From: Planctomycetia bacterium
GTDB taxonomy: Bacteria; Planctomycetota; Planctomycetia; Gemmatales; HRBIN36
Direction of reading: 5' to 3'
Assembly (NCBI GenBank): GCA_016795155.1
Contig: JAEUIE010000060.1
Span: 1 to 64,000 of the forward strand
Length of the DNA stretch: 64,000 bases
In this document: positions 49,001 to 57,449 of the stretch, piece by piece
Layout of the letters: every line of letters starts with the position of its first letter
Numbering within the stretch: the first letter of the stretch is position 1
The notes under the pieces: model-generated
Database searches by the model: none
What the model was told of the DNA's origin: nothing
What the model saw: the letters and a program-made list of their open reading frames with translations, nothing else
Position numbers and translations under genes: made by a program

Positions 49001-51177
49001 AGATGAGTCCATTTTTTGGCATCATCATCAAGCGGCCAGGGAAAACTGAGCAGCAGTTCTCGCCGATACCTTCCTTTTTGTTGGAGATCCAGATCCTTGA
49101 AAGCCTTGGCAAAAAGCTCATATTGTTCTTTGAGTTGCTTCTCGATGGTTAAGACGTTTGCATCGAGCGATTTCCATTTTTCTTCTGTTGCATCGATACT
49201 CTTGATATCGTTCGGTTGTCGGTACAGGATTGTGTTGAGTTCGCTGTTCAAATTGTGAATCTGTTTCCAGAGATCTTTGATATTTTGCACTTCGTCTTTG
49301 TAACTGTTGGTGGAATCTGCCATCCACGCCATATGAAATTGTGTTAAACAGGTTGCTTCACTTACGGCACGATGGTAGACAGAGAGTGCTTTCTGGAGTC
49401 TGGGAAGTACTTTCAAAACCTTTTGATATGAATCCTTGGCATCTTTTAACTGTTGTTCGGCTTTTTCATAATCGTGGGTAAACAGAAGATCTTCGCCCTG
49501 TCTTCGCAGTTCATCAGCCTTCCGAACTTTCATGCTGATCAGCGGCCAGATGCGTTCCGAATATAAAAAGCCTGGAAATTCAGAAACGCCGAAGGTGGCA
49601 CGTTCTGCCAGATATCTCGTCTCTACCGCGAGTGCCCGGAGAGATAATGATCGTTGTTTATCGTTTTCATTTTTGACCCCATGTTTATTCAGCATCCAGG
49701 CCAGATGTTCTTCCACAGTGGCAGGTGGCGCGCCGAGTTTTTCGACATTCTCCAGAATCGTATTGGCTGCGATCTTTCGACTTTCTGGCTTCTCATAGTA
49801 ATTATTCCAGACCAAGCTGGTTTTTTCCACATTTTTTGGAATTCGCTCGCGGGCTTTTTCCATCGCAGTGATAAGGGTATTCAGTTCGTCACTGATAATC
49901 TGTACCGCTTTGGTATAACTTTCATCTTTGGCATCCTGGTTACTGAGGCGCAGGCATTGCTGCAACCGTTGAACCAGCGCACGGTATCGCTGCCAATGAA
50001 CAGGGGTATAAACCTCTGGCCTGGGGCTCTGTCTGGGGCTCTTCTTAACCAAGTCTTGTTCTTTCTGGTGATAATGCTCCAGCTGCTCCAGCACTTTCAC
50101 TTTCCAGTCGATTGGAGAAGAATCCTCGTTTGGTTTGCCTTCTGCTTTTGTGGTGTTCTCTCCGTGTTCAACCAGAACTACTTTGCTGCTATCCACACCG
50201 TTACCGGACAACATGATGGGGGTTTGCCCATTCACAAATCGTTTACTGGTCCAGTCAGAGGTCTGCTTTTTCACGTCTTCAAAAAAACCGGCAAGAGTTA
50301 GACTGGGTTCTTGATTGGAGTTCCTGGTATTTCCCTGTAGTGCTTCCAGAACTTGTGCCAGGAACACACTGCTGCCAAATTCATCACTGTTCCAGGCGGT
50401 TTCCCCCGGACTGCTGCTGCAGATGATGGCACAATGAGGAATCTTTTCGATTCTCTCCTTCATATTTTTATTTTGTAACGCACGTACGAAACCATTATGC
50501 ATCATTCCGGTTTCAGGATGAAAATCTATTCTTGCTGCATCAAACAGCAGAATGATGGGGTCTTTCTCTTTTCTTTGGTTAGCAACTTTCTCAAGTCGGT
50601 TTAGAATCTCATTAACAGGAATTTTGTCATCTGCGCCAAAGAGCATGGGTTCACTGTTTTCTGTCAGCCCCAGCATGCCAAAGTAAACGATTACCACTCC
50701 CGGGGTTACTTCAATTTGGTCGAAAACATCGCGTAATGTATTGTTGTTGAGCGAGTAGGGTTTGCCGGATTTGCCGTCTAGTTTTACTTCCAGATTTTTT
50801 CGGCCCCACCATTTAGCCAGGAAAGAACTCGACTTCTGCTCTTGTTCGGCATTTTGTGAGTTAATCCAGTTTGCCAGTTTCAAACCACCCAGCCAGCCAT
50901 GCAGATCTAGAGGCGTTTCCAGATTCCTGGCTACCTCCGCAGGATTAACACCCACTAGAATGATGGTTGCAGCATCCTGTCTTCCAAGTTTGAGTATCAG
51001 AACAACAATGACTGCCACACACATGAAGATTCCGAGCAACAGCGATAACTGTGTCGTGCGTCGCATCCACCAGGAGGTAGAAGGGCCTTGCGAAGCGGGT
51101 TTCCAGCCATATTTTGGCTGGCGTGCAGGCTTCTTACCACCTCTCCATCCCATCGGCTGATTTTTATCATCAGGCAT
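46078..51177 (-). CDS. Giant membrane-anchored protein: caspase-like domain, helical region, von Willebrand A domain
   Basis: 1699 residues. Basic N-terminus and one helix (about 42-64, LSLLLGIFMCVAVIVVLIL) predict most of the protein outside the cytoplasm. Residues ~70-320: caspase-fold features, VVIVYFGMLGL (about 160), PIILLFDAARIDF (about 212), CAIICSSSPGETAW, VFLAQVLEALQ; the HG dyad position reads LG and the DACxxG position reads DAARI, so it looks inactive. Residues ~350-1000: long helical region. Residues ~1070-1330: vWA domain with the metal site intact, DYSGS, Thr in RSFTPL and LTDGADSS. C-terminal ~350 residues beta-rich, unknown. First gene of an apparent operon with the 940- and 570-residue genes. 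Probable role: extracytoplasmic scaffold or sensor. Confidence 0.74.
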   Translation of the reverse strand: MPDDKNQPMGWRGGKKPARQPKYGWKPASQGPSTSWWMRRTTQLSLLLGIFMCVAVIVVLILKLGRQDAATIILVGVNPAEVARNLETPLDLHGWLGGLKLANWINSQNAEQEQKSSSFLAKWWGRKNLEVKLDGKSGKPYSLNNNTLRDVFDQIEVTPGVVIVYFGMLGLTENSEPMLFGADDKIPVNEILNRLEKVANQRKEKDPIILLFDAARIDFHPETGMMHNGFVRALQNKNMKERIEKIPHCAIICSSSPGETAWNSDEFGSSVFLAQVLEALQGNTRNSNQEPSLTLAGFFEDVKKQTSDWTSKRFVNGQTPIMLSGNGVDSSKVVLVEHGENTTKAEGKPNEDSSPIDWKVKVLEQLEHYHQKEQDLVKKSPRQSPRPEVYTPVHWQRYRALVQRLQQCLRLSNQDAKDESYTKAVQIISDELNTLITAMEKARERIPKNVEKTSLVWNNYYEKPESRKIAANTILENVEKLGAPPATVEEHLAWMLNKHGVKNENDKQRSLSLRALAVETRYLAERATFGVSEFPGFLYSERIWPLISMKVRKADELRRQGEDLLFTHDYEKAEQQLKDAKDSYQKVLKVLPRLQKALSVYHRAVSEATCLTQFHMAWMADSTNSYKDEVQNIKDLWKQIHNLNSELNTILYRQPNDIKSIDATEEKWKSLDANVLTIEKQLKEQYELFAKAFKDLDLQQKGRYRRELLLSFPWPLDDDAKKWTHLRNTELKELLNISQKLHKANNEPYKGGESKNSIQEIVKQRFSMQFARLGGDKDTELRKLQQTSNWESIADALASSLASEFQQQRDKVFSKNENKDAVSKQVNSAGSVPTSENLEDFSRFTLRLRPLDQDWKEPALANRERLWTDLLHAQAYRICLDHWYNDNKPYFQTIAQICLDDAPVKRDPEKEIQEMMKNSGKSLSFTNHEESILWTSELTQDRSIEVKKELPDKIQGKAALWVDEPIKDEKNSAKSSISLEGGVKRRAIDLNKLKLDFKLKGDPINLDDKTQTLPLTFNPRLFFRGWQEKSDLTVVVNRQPKLIVSELPKEQRASFSVISDTDLKIGLGHLAIVMDYSGSMDLSPDDKEKAKRAGLTERQFDSRKNKAVHGLAALLNNLPEGVNISIRIFSDSRSAPWTKTDFINKYGENYEKKYGEITQTIPSWLFCRGSIKRREDDKRYFSGEVNEKKSQDDNEYKSKSDIPISDLIDYLLDLPPRSFTPLIKSMETCLEEDIRKSAKGTEDVTMLVLTDGADSSSGLIPDKMNAEEEEKIVEKISEKIKRIFKEHNVCLRIVYFNDASAVTTSREWKVAEKQFECIRKFKNPGDIVLVSDPANLIKSLNETLCPKILLTKNNDGGNGKPFNPKSYSAPRLGKFDDLIHELSPGNYESSVWTGHEQAITFSSGDHLFIKLLNDQNNKVKYSRELFAHYWKDQPRFNKDQYEMNPLWHLMLTDISQTNEANSYTRRRMTTTLEKTFDQPIDGSRALRQHKPFFVWWDVKAINNGKEEAAAGTVHISNKGYYLAPAWDIDQCPKEDKILKLNAWVFDDNLKNREPLSFKISDLNPRSPYELRKGKPELLLSREHHYLIDKCQTRSASKVDCLVLRVMHDEGKRYYFKVISGIDAKRVDHHYFDKATTVYFSPLLESLLEEKSRIIHLEMMDISAAMQDKKEPTIGITVPKDITYWRGPELPAPQNAEGSR

Positions 51178-51332
51178 GGCGTTCCGTCCAGAATGCTTGA
51201 ATATGAATGAGTAACAACCAGGCTAGCACGATGTGATGTTTTCACATTTCGGGCTAACGGCATATCAAATCTTAACAGTAATCATCATCGCATCTCTGCT
51301 GAGAATTGCAAGAAGGTACTCAATCAGAATCC

Positions 51333-52637
51333 TTATATGGAAACCAGAGATTCCTGCATGATGTTGCGGTTCGCTAAATGGGCAATACCTTTCAATCGTT
51401 GCACTTCTTCCCATCCCAGCCGAATGATCGGGAATACCGTTTTGTTATGCCAGAGCGGTTCATCGAGGTTGACCCACTTCCTGCAGGCTTCACCATCCGG
51501 CGTTCCGGGAATGGGTGAGAACTCTGCTAACATGGACCGGATGCCAGTGTCACGTGCAAAATGAATCGATGCTTCCACATCCTGCAGTTCCGATTGAGGG
51601 TGCCCCAAAATCAGATACGCGGTGATATTCTGTCGTTTCGCTCCAGCAGAAACCAATCGTTCCACCGCACGCACCAGTTCATGCGAGTACACCTTGCGAT
51701 CCGTATGCCTATGCCATTCATATGCACTGCTTTCAAAGCCGAGATGAAATGTCTTGAACCCGGCTTCGATCAGCAAATCTGCCAGCTCTTCCGTGATGAA
51801 CCGAGCATTCAGCGCGTTGGGGGTGTGAAAGTTCACCCGATATCCACGCTGCAGCACTTCCTTTAGAAACCGAATCAGTATCCGCTCAGGTTGATAGAGC
51901 AGGGCATCGTCATAGAAAGCTACATCCGTAACACCTCGCTGCAGTAACCAATCCAACTCCATCAGGGACTTTTCCTGCGAATGACGATAGAAACGGGGAT
52001 CGACGAGAGGAACAGAACAATAACTGCAACGAAATGGACAGCCTTGCGAAAGTTTGAGCACGCCGGTTTTCTGCGTTGGATACCCTTCCCAGAAAGGCAA
52101 TGCCTGTATCTGCGGCTCCACTTCAAGAAACTGCCAAAGAGGTTGCAGTTCGCTTCCTTTAACAACTAAATCAACACCCAGAGATTGAGCATGTGCAGAA
52201 CAGAGCGTGGCATAGACTCCGCCGAGTATGGTTTTCGCAGAAGGGCAGTATTGTTTGAGATCCTTTAGAACTTCACGTACACCTGGATACCAGTAGGTCA
52301 TTACCGTTTGAATCAGTACTGCATCAAACGGTCCTTCCCGCTGCAGATATTCCCGAAACAGCGAGCGAGGCAAACCAAAACGGTGATAGTGCCTGGGAAT
52401 GGATGCAAACTGCTCAGGCTTCTCAATCTTTTCTGATAGAAAGGTGCCTCGATTCCATGCATCACGCCTTGGTTCTGCAGCCAAGGAAAGTGGATGTTCA
52501 CGATCCAGGTAGTCGAACAGTTTCAACTCCGCAGCATGACGAATCGCCCCGGCAACCTTCAACAAGCCGTAAGGCTTCAGCCAGTAATCGTAGGCTGCGA
52601 AATCATAGATCGGAGGATTCACGAGCAGAACACGCAT
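51333..52637 (-). CDS. B12-binding-domain radical SAM protein
   Basis: 434 residues. N-terminus MRVLLVNPPIYDFAAYDYWL is the usual entry of the cobalamin-binding-like domain, with VLIQTVMTYWYPGVREVL later in it. The radical SAM cluster motif is CPFRCSYC (CxxxCxxC) at about residues 200-207. Further blocks: VAFYDDALLY, VNFHTPNALNARFI, FKTFHLGFESSAYEWHR, AYLILGHPQSELQDVEASI. This group covers methyltransferases and other radical enzymes of unknown substrate (often lipid, hopanoid or tetrapyrrole-related). It lies alone, with tRNA-Arg just upstream. Confidence 0.9.
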   Translation of the reverse strand: MRVLLVNPPIYDFAAYDYWLKPYGLLKVAGAIRHAAELKLFDYLDREHPLSLAAEPRRDAWNRGTFLSEKIEKPEQFASIPRHYHRFGLPRSLFREYLQREGPFDAVLIQTVMTYWYPGVREVLKDLKQYCPSAKTILGGVYATLCSAHAQSLGVDLVVKGSELQPLWQFLEVEPQIQALPFWEGYPTQKTGVLKLSQGCPFRCSYCSVPLVDPRFYRHSQEKSLMELDWLLQRGVTDVAFYDDALLYQPERILIRFLKEVLQRGYRVNFHTPNALNARFITEELADLLIEAGFKTFHLGFESSAYEWHRHTDRKVYSHELVRAVERLVSAGAKRQNITAYLILGHPQSELQDVEASIHFARDTGIRSMLAEFSPIPGTPDGEACRKWVNLDEPLWHNKTVFPIIRLGWEEVQRLKGIAHLANRNIMQESLVSI

Positions 52638-52672
52638 GAGGCACTGCTCAGTTCAACTCGAGAGAAGGACAA

Positions 52673-52746
52673 TACGCCTGAAGGGATTCGAACCCCTGAC
52701 CGGCGGATTAGAAATCCGCTGCTCTATCCAGCTGAGCTACAGGCGC
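52673..52746 (-). tRNA. tRNA-Arg (anticodon TCT)
   Basis: 74-nt cloverleaf read on the minus strand: acceptor GCGCCTG pairs with CAGGCGT (one G-U), D-arm TAGCTCAGCTGGATAGAGC, anticodon stem-loop GCGGATTTCTAATCCGC with TCT, T-arm with GGTTCGAATCC. No CCA is encoded. It decodes AGA. Confidence 0.97.
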
Positions 52747-52944
52747 AAAAGGAGCATTTACAGTATAGAAGATTACCCACCAGTTTGTCGGGTTCGGTAA
52801 TACTCCATCTATCTGAAGAAGGCTTCAATTATTAAAACGCACATTGCAAAAAGTTGCAACAAAATAGGTGGATACAGCGCACAAGGTAGCGATTGTAACG
52901 TCTAATGGGATTAGGAGATGGCCAGCCAACATTCGAGGTGTAAC

Positions 52945-53535
52945 ATGTTTCAGCATCGCGTTAACTGTAAGTATTTGGTCATCATGGCTTTGTGGCTGGC
53001 AATTCCCGAAGATGCTACCGCTCAACCCATGCGGCAATTGCCTGGCGTGCGGCCATTCCTGGCAGGTCAACTGCCTCAACAGGGTCAGCCTAACAGTCGT
53101 ACGCGGCCTGCGCCTAACTCGGTTGGGCTCGAATCGACCGATTTCTACCCCAAGAATGGCTACCCCAAACAACTGGGTGATGCCATCGAACTTGGTGCAG
53201 CCATGGCAGGTGGAGCGGGTGGCGCTGCTGGTGGAGTGGCAGGCAACAATGGCAACACCGGCGTGCAGGCGGCAGGCAGCATGGGCTTTCAGGGAAATAC
53301 TGGAAATCAGATTGGGCAGAATACCGGCGGCACCATTCTTGGCGGCTTGTTTGGTGGTGGTGGCGGAGTAGGTGGTGGGACAGGCTTCCGCACTGGTAAT
53401 CAGAACAGCGGATCAGCCAGCGGTTTTGGATTCACCGGTGGTGGATTCACAGGAGCAGTACCGAAAGGCTTTGGCTTTGGTGGCTCCCCACAAACTCCAG
53501 ACTGGAAGATGCCGCTGCATGGCGTGGTACGTTAA
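52945..53535 (+). CDS. Gly-rich secreted protein of unknown function
   Basis: 196 residues from the ATG at 52945, with GAGG 7 bases upstream. Signal-like N-terminus MFQHRVNCKYLVIMALWLAI and cleavage around ATAQP. The mature half first has a short Pro/Arg/Gln part (MRQLPGVRPFLAGQLPQQGQ) and NSVGLESTDFYPKNGYPKQL, then turns into a Gly/Asn/Ala-rich stretch (repeats of G-G-x-G, TGGTILGGLFGGGGG). Low complexity prevents family assignment; could be a structural envelope component. It is convergent with the PSD1-type gene, two bases between stops. Confidence 0.7.
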   Translation: MFQHRVNCKYLVIMALWLAIPEDATAQPMRQLPGVRPFLAGQLPQQGQPNSRTRPAPNSVGLESTDFYPKNGYPKQLGDAIELGAAMAGGAGGAAGGVAGNNGNTGVQAAGSMGFQGNTGNQIGQNTGGTILGGLFGGGGGVGGGTGFRTGNQNSGSASGFGFTGGGFTGAVPKGFGFGGSPQTPDWKMPLHGVVR

Positions 53536-53537
53536 AC

Positions 53538-56165
53538 CTATTCGACATACAAAAACCGATTGGTGCTCATCAGCACCTGGCAATATGCTGCCCATGCTTT
53601 CTTTGCTGAATCGTTTGTCTGCTTTTTGAGCAACTGTATCCATTGCGAGTTGCCTGGCTTGGCGAACCAGGCAGACTGTTCAGCTATCCAGCGTTCTCCT
53701 TGTTCTATTTCACCCGCTGAAGCACTTTGAGCAAACAGCAGTTCAAAGGCTCGTGCAATTCGACTTTTATCGTCTGGTAATTCCTTAAGCAGTCGGTCTG
53801 CGAGCTGTTCCGCCTGCTGCTGAATCATGGAATCGTTCAGGAAGAACAAGGCTTGCGTTGGAACAGTTGAGCACCGGCGTGCATCGCAGTTCGGTGTCAT
53901 CATGGGGAAATCAAACGTATCGAGCATGCTGTAAGGCAGCCGCCTGCGTGCCTGCAAATAGATACTTCGGCGTTTATCCTGTTGGCCTACGGCTTTCAAT
54001 GAACCCGTAAACAAACCATCCGAGCCGACCATGCGTTCGCCCAGCACCGCCTTGCCGTTGTAATCTTCGGTCACCGGCACCGATGGGCCATAGATATCCG
54101 TGTTCAATTGTCCGCTGGCACTCAGCAAAGCATCACGCACAGCTTCCGCTTCCAGCCTGCGTACACTCATGCGAGCAAGCAGACGATTATCGGGATCCAG
54201 TTTTTCCAGTTCAGGCAACCGTTTAGATTGCTGTCGATAAGTCGTAGAAAGCACAATCATTTCATGCAGCCGTTTCAGCTTCCAACCATGTTCCATGAAA
54301 TCGTTGGCTAACCAATCAAGCAATTCGGGATGGCTGGGTTTCTCACCCAAAACGCCAAAATCGCCTGGGGTGTTGACCAGACCTGTCCCGAAATGATGTA
54401 GCCAGACACGATTGACAATGACACGGGCAACAAGGGGATGTGTTCCATCGGTCAGTTGTTTAGCCAGCGTCAGCCTGCGACCTGTTGTCAGTTTGGATTT
54501 GTCTTTGATGGGCAGGTCGGAATTGGTTCGATGCAAAGCCAGGATTGTCAGATCGCCTGGAGTCACTTCGCCGCGAGGCTGGGCATGATCACCTCGATGG
54601 AACAGCACACTTTTGGGCTGATGAGACGCAGGCTCCACCAGGCAATGGATGCCATCACGCGGTGGTTTGGTCGCTCGGAACTTCGTCACCTCTTCCTGTC
54701 TGGCGACAAACTTCTTGTGCGAAGGCGGATCGTACTCTACAAAGAAACCTTTGATAAAACTCAACTCTTTCACGTTGGGATATTTCTTGAGCAGTGCTAT
54801 CTGCTCAGCAGAGCGCTTGTCTGCCGGTGTTTCAATAGCTGCCTTGGCAGGAGGCCGATCTGCTTCAGGCAACTTCTTGAGCTCGCGATCAAAAATCTCC
54901 TGAGCCAGTTTCACCTTGTCGTCATCAATGGCTTTGTCTTTCTTTTTGGCCTCAGCCTCTATCTCATCAGCTTTCTTCTTGGCCTGTTCATCGGTTGCAT
55001 CGACCACCCGGCTATTGGGCTGTTGCCATTTCTGCCAATCGAGGGCCGGATCGAACACAGCCCGAAAGCGATAATAATCTTTGTGCGAAATAGGATCGTA
55101 CCGATGATCGTGACACTGAGCACAACCTACCGTTAACCCAAACAGTGAACTGCTGACAATCTTGATCGTTTCTGCAATAGCCTGGTTACGTTCAGCAGGC
55201 GAATTGTCCATTTGCGTGGCATCAGGCCCCATGCGAAGGAACCCGGTTGCAATCAGCTTTTCCTGAACATTTGCGTCGCTGAGTTTGAACGGTCGTGCCA
55301 CCATCTCGTCGCCTGCAAGCTGTTCCTGAATAAAGAGATCGAACGGTTTGTCGTCATGGAAACTTTTGATGACATAATCTCGATACTTCCAGGCATAAGG
55401 CCTGACGCCTTCGTTGCCTGGCGTGCCTTCGCTTTCACTGTAGCCAGCGACATCAAGCCAATGTCTGCCCCAGCGCTCGCCATAATGAGGGGACTGCAAC
55501 AGCCGATGCACCACCTTGTCATAAGCCTGGGGCGATGCATCATCGAGAAATGTTCTGATCTCTTCAAGCGAAGGAGGCAAACCAATCAGATCGAATGACA
55601 CCCGTCTCAGCCAGGTTCTGCGATCTGCTTCGGGCGAAAAAGGAATCGACTGTGTATTCAGTCTGTTCGCGATGAATGCATCAATATGCGTGCGTGCCTG
55701 ATACCGTGCAGGCACCATGGGTACTGCAGGTTTCTTGATCGGCTGAAATGCCCAGTGCTGGCGATCCTCTTCGGTGATTTGCAGAGCAGCGGGGTCAGCA
55801 GGTTCAGGGCGAAGGGTTTTACCTCCCTGCTCGATCCACTTCCTGATAATGGCTTTCTGTGCCGCATTCAGTTTCTTGAGCCCTTCCGGCATCTCGTCCG
55901 ATTCGATACGTTGCCAAAGTAAACTCTGATCAGCTTTCCCGGGTTGTAATGCAGCTCCCGACTTGCCACCTTTCTTGATGTATGAAGGCAAACGCAGATC
56001 AAGCTTCCCTTTGGGTTTCTCTTCCTCGCCATGACACAGGTAGCAATGTGCCTTCAGGATGGGCCGAACGTGCTGTTCAAAGGTAATGTCTTCGGCGCAA
56101 CATGGAATCGCGCACAACAAAACGTTGAGCGATAGCAGGATCAAAAAACCAGGCAGGCGAACCAT
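53538..56165 (-). CDS. PSD1-type protein: cytochrome-like domain plus DUF1549 and DUF1553
   Basis: 875 residues. Signal peptide MVRLPGFLILLSLNVLLCAI. Residues ~25-115: planctomycete cytochrome C-like (PSCyt1) domain with HCYLCHGEEEKPKGKLDLR, i.e. a CxxCH haem site, and SLLWQRIESDEMPEG. DUF1549: FIANRLNTQSIPFSPEADRR, RLLQSPHYGERWGRHWLDVA, and CAQCHDHRYDPISHKDYYRF, a second CxxCH. DUF1553: RRLTLAKQLTDGTHPLVARV, NRVWLHHFGTGLVNTPGDFG, RMSVRRLEAEAVRDALLSAS, and NDSMIQQQAEQLADRL. Typical of planctomycete clusters for polysaccharide use, but here with no DUF1501 gene alongside. Confidence 0.95.
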   Translation of the reverse strand: MVRLPGFLILLSLNVLLCAIPCCAEDITFEQHVRPILKAHCYLCHGEEEKPKGKLDLRLPSYIKKGGKSGAALQPGKADQSLLWQRIESDEMPEGLKKLNAAQKAIIRKWIEQGGKTLRPEPADPAALQITEEDRQHWAFQPIKKPAVPMVPARYQARTHIDAFIANRLNTQSIPFSPEADRRTWLRRVSFDLIGLPPSLEEIRTFLDDASPQAYDKVVHRLLQSPHYGERWGRHWLDVAGYSESEGTPGNEGVRPYAWKYRDYVIKSFHDDKPFDLFIQEQLAGDEMVARPFKLSDANVQEKLIATGFLRMGPDATQMDNSPAERNQAIAETIKIVSSSLFGLTVGCAQCHDHRYDPISHKDYYRFRAVFDPALDWQKWQQPNSRVVDATDEQAKKKADEIEAEAKKKDKAIDDDKVKLAQEIFDRELKKLPEADRPPAKAAIETPADKRSAEQIALLKKYPNVKELSFIKGFFVEYDPPSHKKFVARQEEVTKFRATKPPRDGIHCLVEPASHQPKSVLFHRGDHAQPRGEVTPGDLTILALHRTNSDLPIKDKSKLTTGRRLTLAKQLTDGTHPLVARVIVNRVWLHHFGTGLVNTPGDFGVLGEKPSHPELLDWLANDFMEHGWKLKRLHEMIVLSTTYRQQSKRLPELEKLDPDNRLLARMSVRRLEAEAVRDALLSASGQLNTDIYGPSVPVTEDYNGKAVLGERMVGSDGLFTGSLKAVGQQDKRRSIYLQARRRLPYSMLDTFDFPMMTPNCDARRCSTVPTQALFFLNDSMIQQQAEQLADRLLKELPDDKSRIARAFELLFAQSASAGEIEQGERWIAEQSAWFAKPGNSQWIQLLKKQTNDSAKKAWAAYCQVLMSTNRFLYVE

Positions 56166-56437
56166 ACAGGCAGCTGGTGGGTCAAGTTGTCGATGTCTAC
56201 CCGTAAGTATCGGCCGAAGGCTCTGGCCGTGTTACCATCGGGTGGGATAGTCCAAGTGTAGCGTGAAGAAAAACAGACCGCAAGCATCGAGTGGGTGGAT
56301 TGTATCGTTCAGAAAATGCCGTAATTCGCACGGGTTACTGCAAGTATGGTGACGGGAAGTAGCCTGAAAGGACGAGAAACCTGAGCATACCATTGCCGAT
56401 AGTGATGGTATGACTAGAAAAATAGTCCGAGAAAGAA
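56166..56437. other. 272-bp gap upstream of tRNA-Lys with one hairpin
   Basis: No coding region seen. An 8-bp inverted repeat CATACCAT (56386-56393) and ATGGTATG (56405-56412) stands 25 bases before tRNA-Lys. The region has purine-rich stretches such as GACGGGAAGTAGCCTGAAAG but I could not match it to a known structured RNA. Confidence 0.4.
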
Positions 56438-56510
<73 letters not shown>

Positions 56511-56582
56511 CTGTTCATGAAGCCTCATTGCAAGTGCAATGAGGCTTTGTTGTTGATATTGTTGCTCACTTATAATACCCGC

Positions 56583-57320
56583 ATGTCCAACCTCGGTCAC
56601 GCTATCGTCTTCTTCCTTCGCACCGCGTGGCATATCCCTGGGGTGTTGCTAAAACCAGGCTGGTGGGTGCCTCATTGGGCCAGTGCCCTGTTGGGAGTAT
56701 TGCCTTTAGCAGCAGCGGCTGGGCTTGCCATGGGTGTCATTGCCTGGTTGCAACTGCGTGGACTGTTGGCGCCCTATGGCAGTGTGGAAGCGTTGCCTCG
56801 CGTGTTGCTGCTGACCGTCGTTTGGGAGTTTGGACCGATAGCGGTGGCGTTTGTCGCAGCAGGCCGACTCGGTGCCGGGTTGGCTGCAGAGTTGGCCGCA
56901 CTCAAGGAAAGTGAACAGATCGATGCTGCCCAGGTGCTGGGCATTCGCATCATCCCCAGGTTGGTTGCCCCGCGTGTGCTCGGTTGCATTCTCGCCATGC
57001 CTATCCTGACGGTGTTTGTCGATTACCTGGCATTGGCATCGAGTTTCACCGCGGAAGCGCTGGCAGGAACGATGACCTGGATGGAGTTCGCCCGGGCCAG
57101 CCTGATGTATCTGAACCTGCTCGACAGTATTCTTTCAGTTCTCAAGACCTGCGTGTTCGGCTACCTGATCGCATGTGCCGGGTGTTATGCAGGCCTACGA
57201 GCCAGCGGCGGTGCAGTGGCAGTAGGCCGGGCAGCGACGCAAGGCGTGGTGCGGGCCACGCTGCTGATCCTGCTGGCGGATGTCCTCCTCGTTAAGGTGA
57301 TTCAGTTGATAGTTGGTTGA
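56583..57320 (+). CDS. MlaE-family (ABC) lipid transport permease
   Basis: 245 residues from the ATG at 56583; an open frame back to 56517 runs through the tRNA flank and is unlikely. MlaE features: early helix after HIPGVLLKPGWWVPHW, VWEFGPIAVAFVAAGRLGAG, AAELAALKESEQIDAAQVLG, LVAPRVLGCILAMPILTVFV, and a C-terminal helix pair (TLLILLADVLLVKVIQLIVG). MlaE permeases move phospholipids between the inner and outer membrane together with an MlaF ATPase and an MlaD-type binding protein; neither partner gene follows, so they must lie elsewhere or the gene is an orphan. Confidence 0.87.
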   Translation: MSNLGHAIVFFLRTAWHIPGVLLKPGWWVPHWASALLGVLPLAAAAGLAMGVIAWLQLRGLLAPYGSVEALPRVLLLTVVWEFGPIAVAFVAAGRLGAGLAAELAALKESEQIDAAQVLGIRIIPRLVAPRVLGCILAMPILTVFVDYLALASSFTAEALAGTMTWMEFARASLMYLNLLDSILSVLKTCVFGYLIACAGCYAGLRASGGAVAVGRAATQGVVRATLLILLADVLLVKVIQLIVG

Positions 57321-57333
57321 TGTTTTGAGTGTA

Positions 57334-57356
57334 GTCATCATGCTCCGTGTGATGAC
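57334..57356. repeat. REP-like small palindrome, copy 1
   Basis: GTCATCA-TGCTCCGTG-TGATGAC, preceded by TA and followed by GGGA. A second related copy lies at 63823. Likely a dispersed intergenic palindromic repeat. Confidence 0.5.
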
Positions 57357-57449
57357 GGGATGTGCAATTGCGAGCGTGCAAAACTTGATACCCCAACCAA
57401 TTCCCTTCGCAGCGACTTCATTTATCGTTATGCTCTTTTGCCGCCGCGT

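Noticed and set aside
49654-50301. 215-residue open frame opposite the giant vWA gene
   Set aside because: Antisense to a well-supported 1699-residue gene; no start signal or known motif.
56260-56420. Possible structured RNA (RNase P, SRP or riboswitch) before tRNA-Lys
   Set aside because: Searched by eye for conserved cores of these RNAs and found none; only an 8-bp hairpin is clear.
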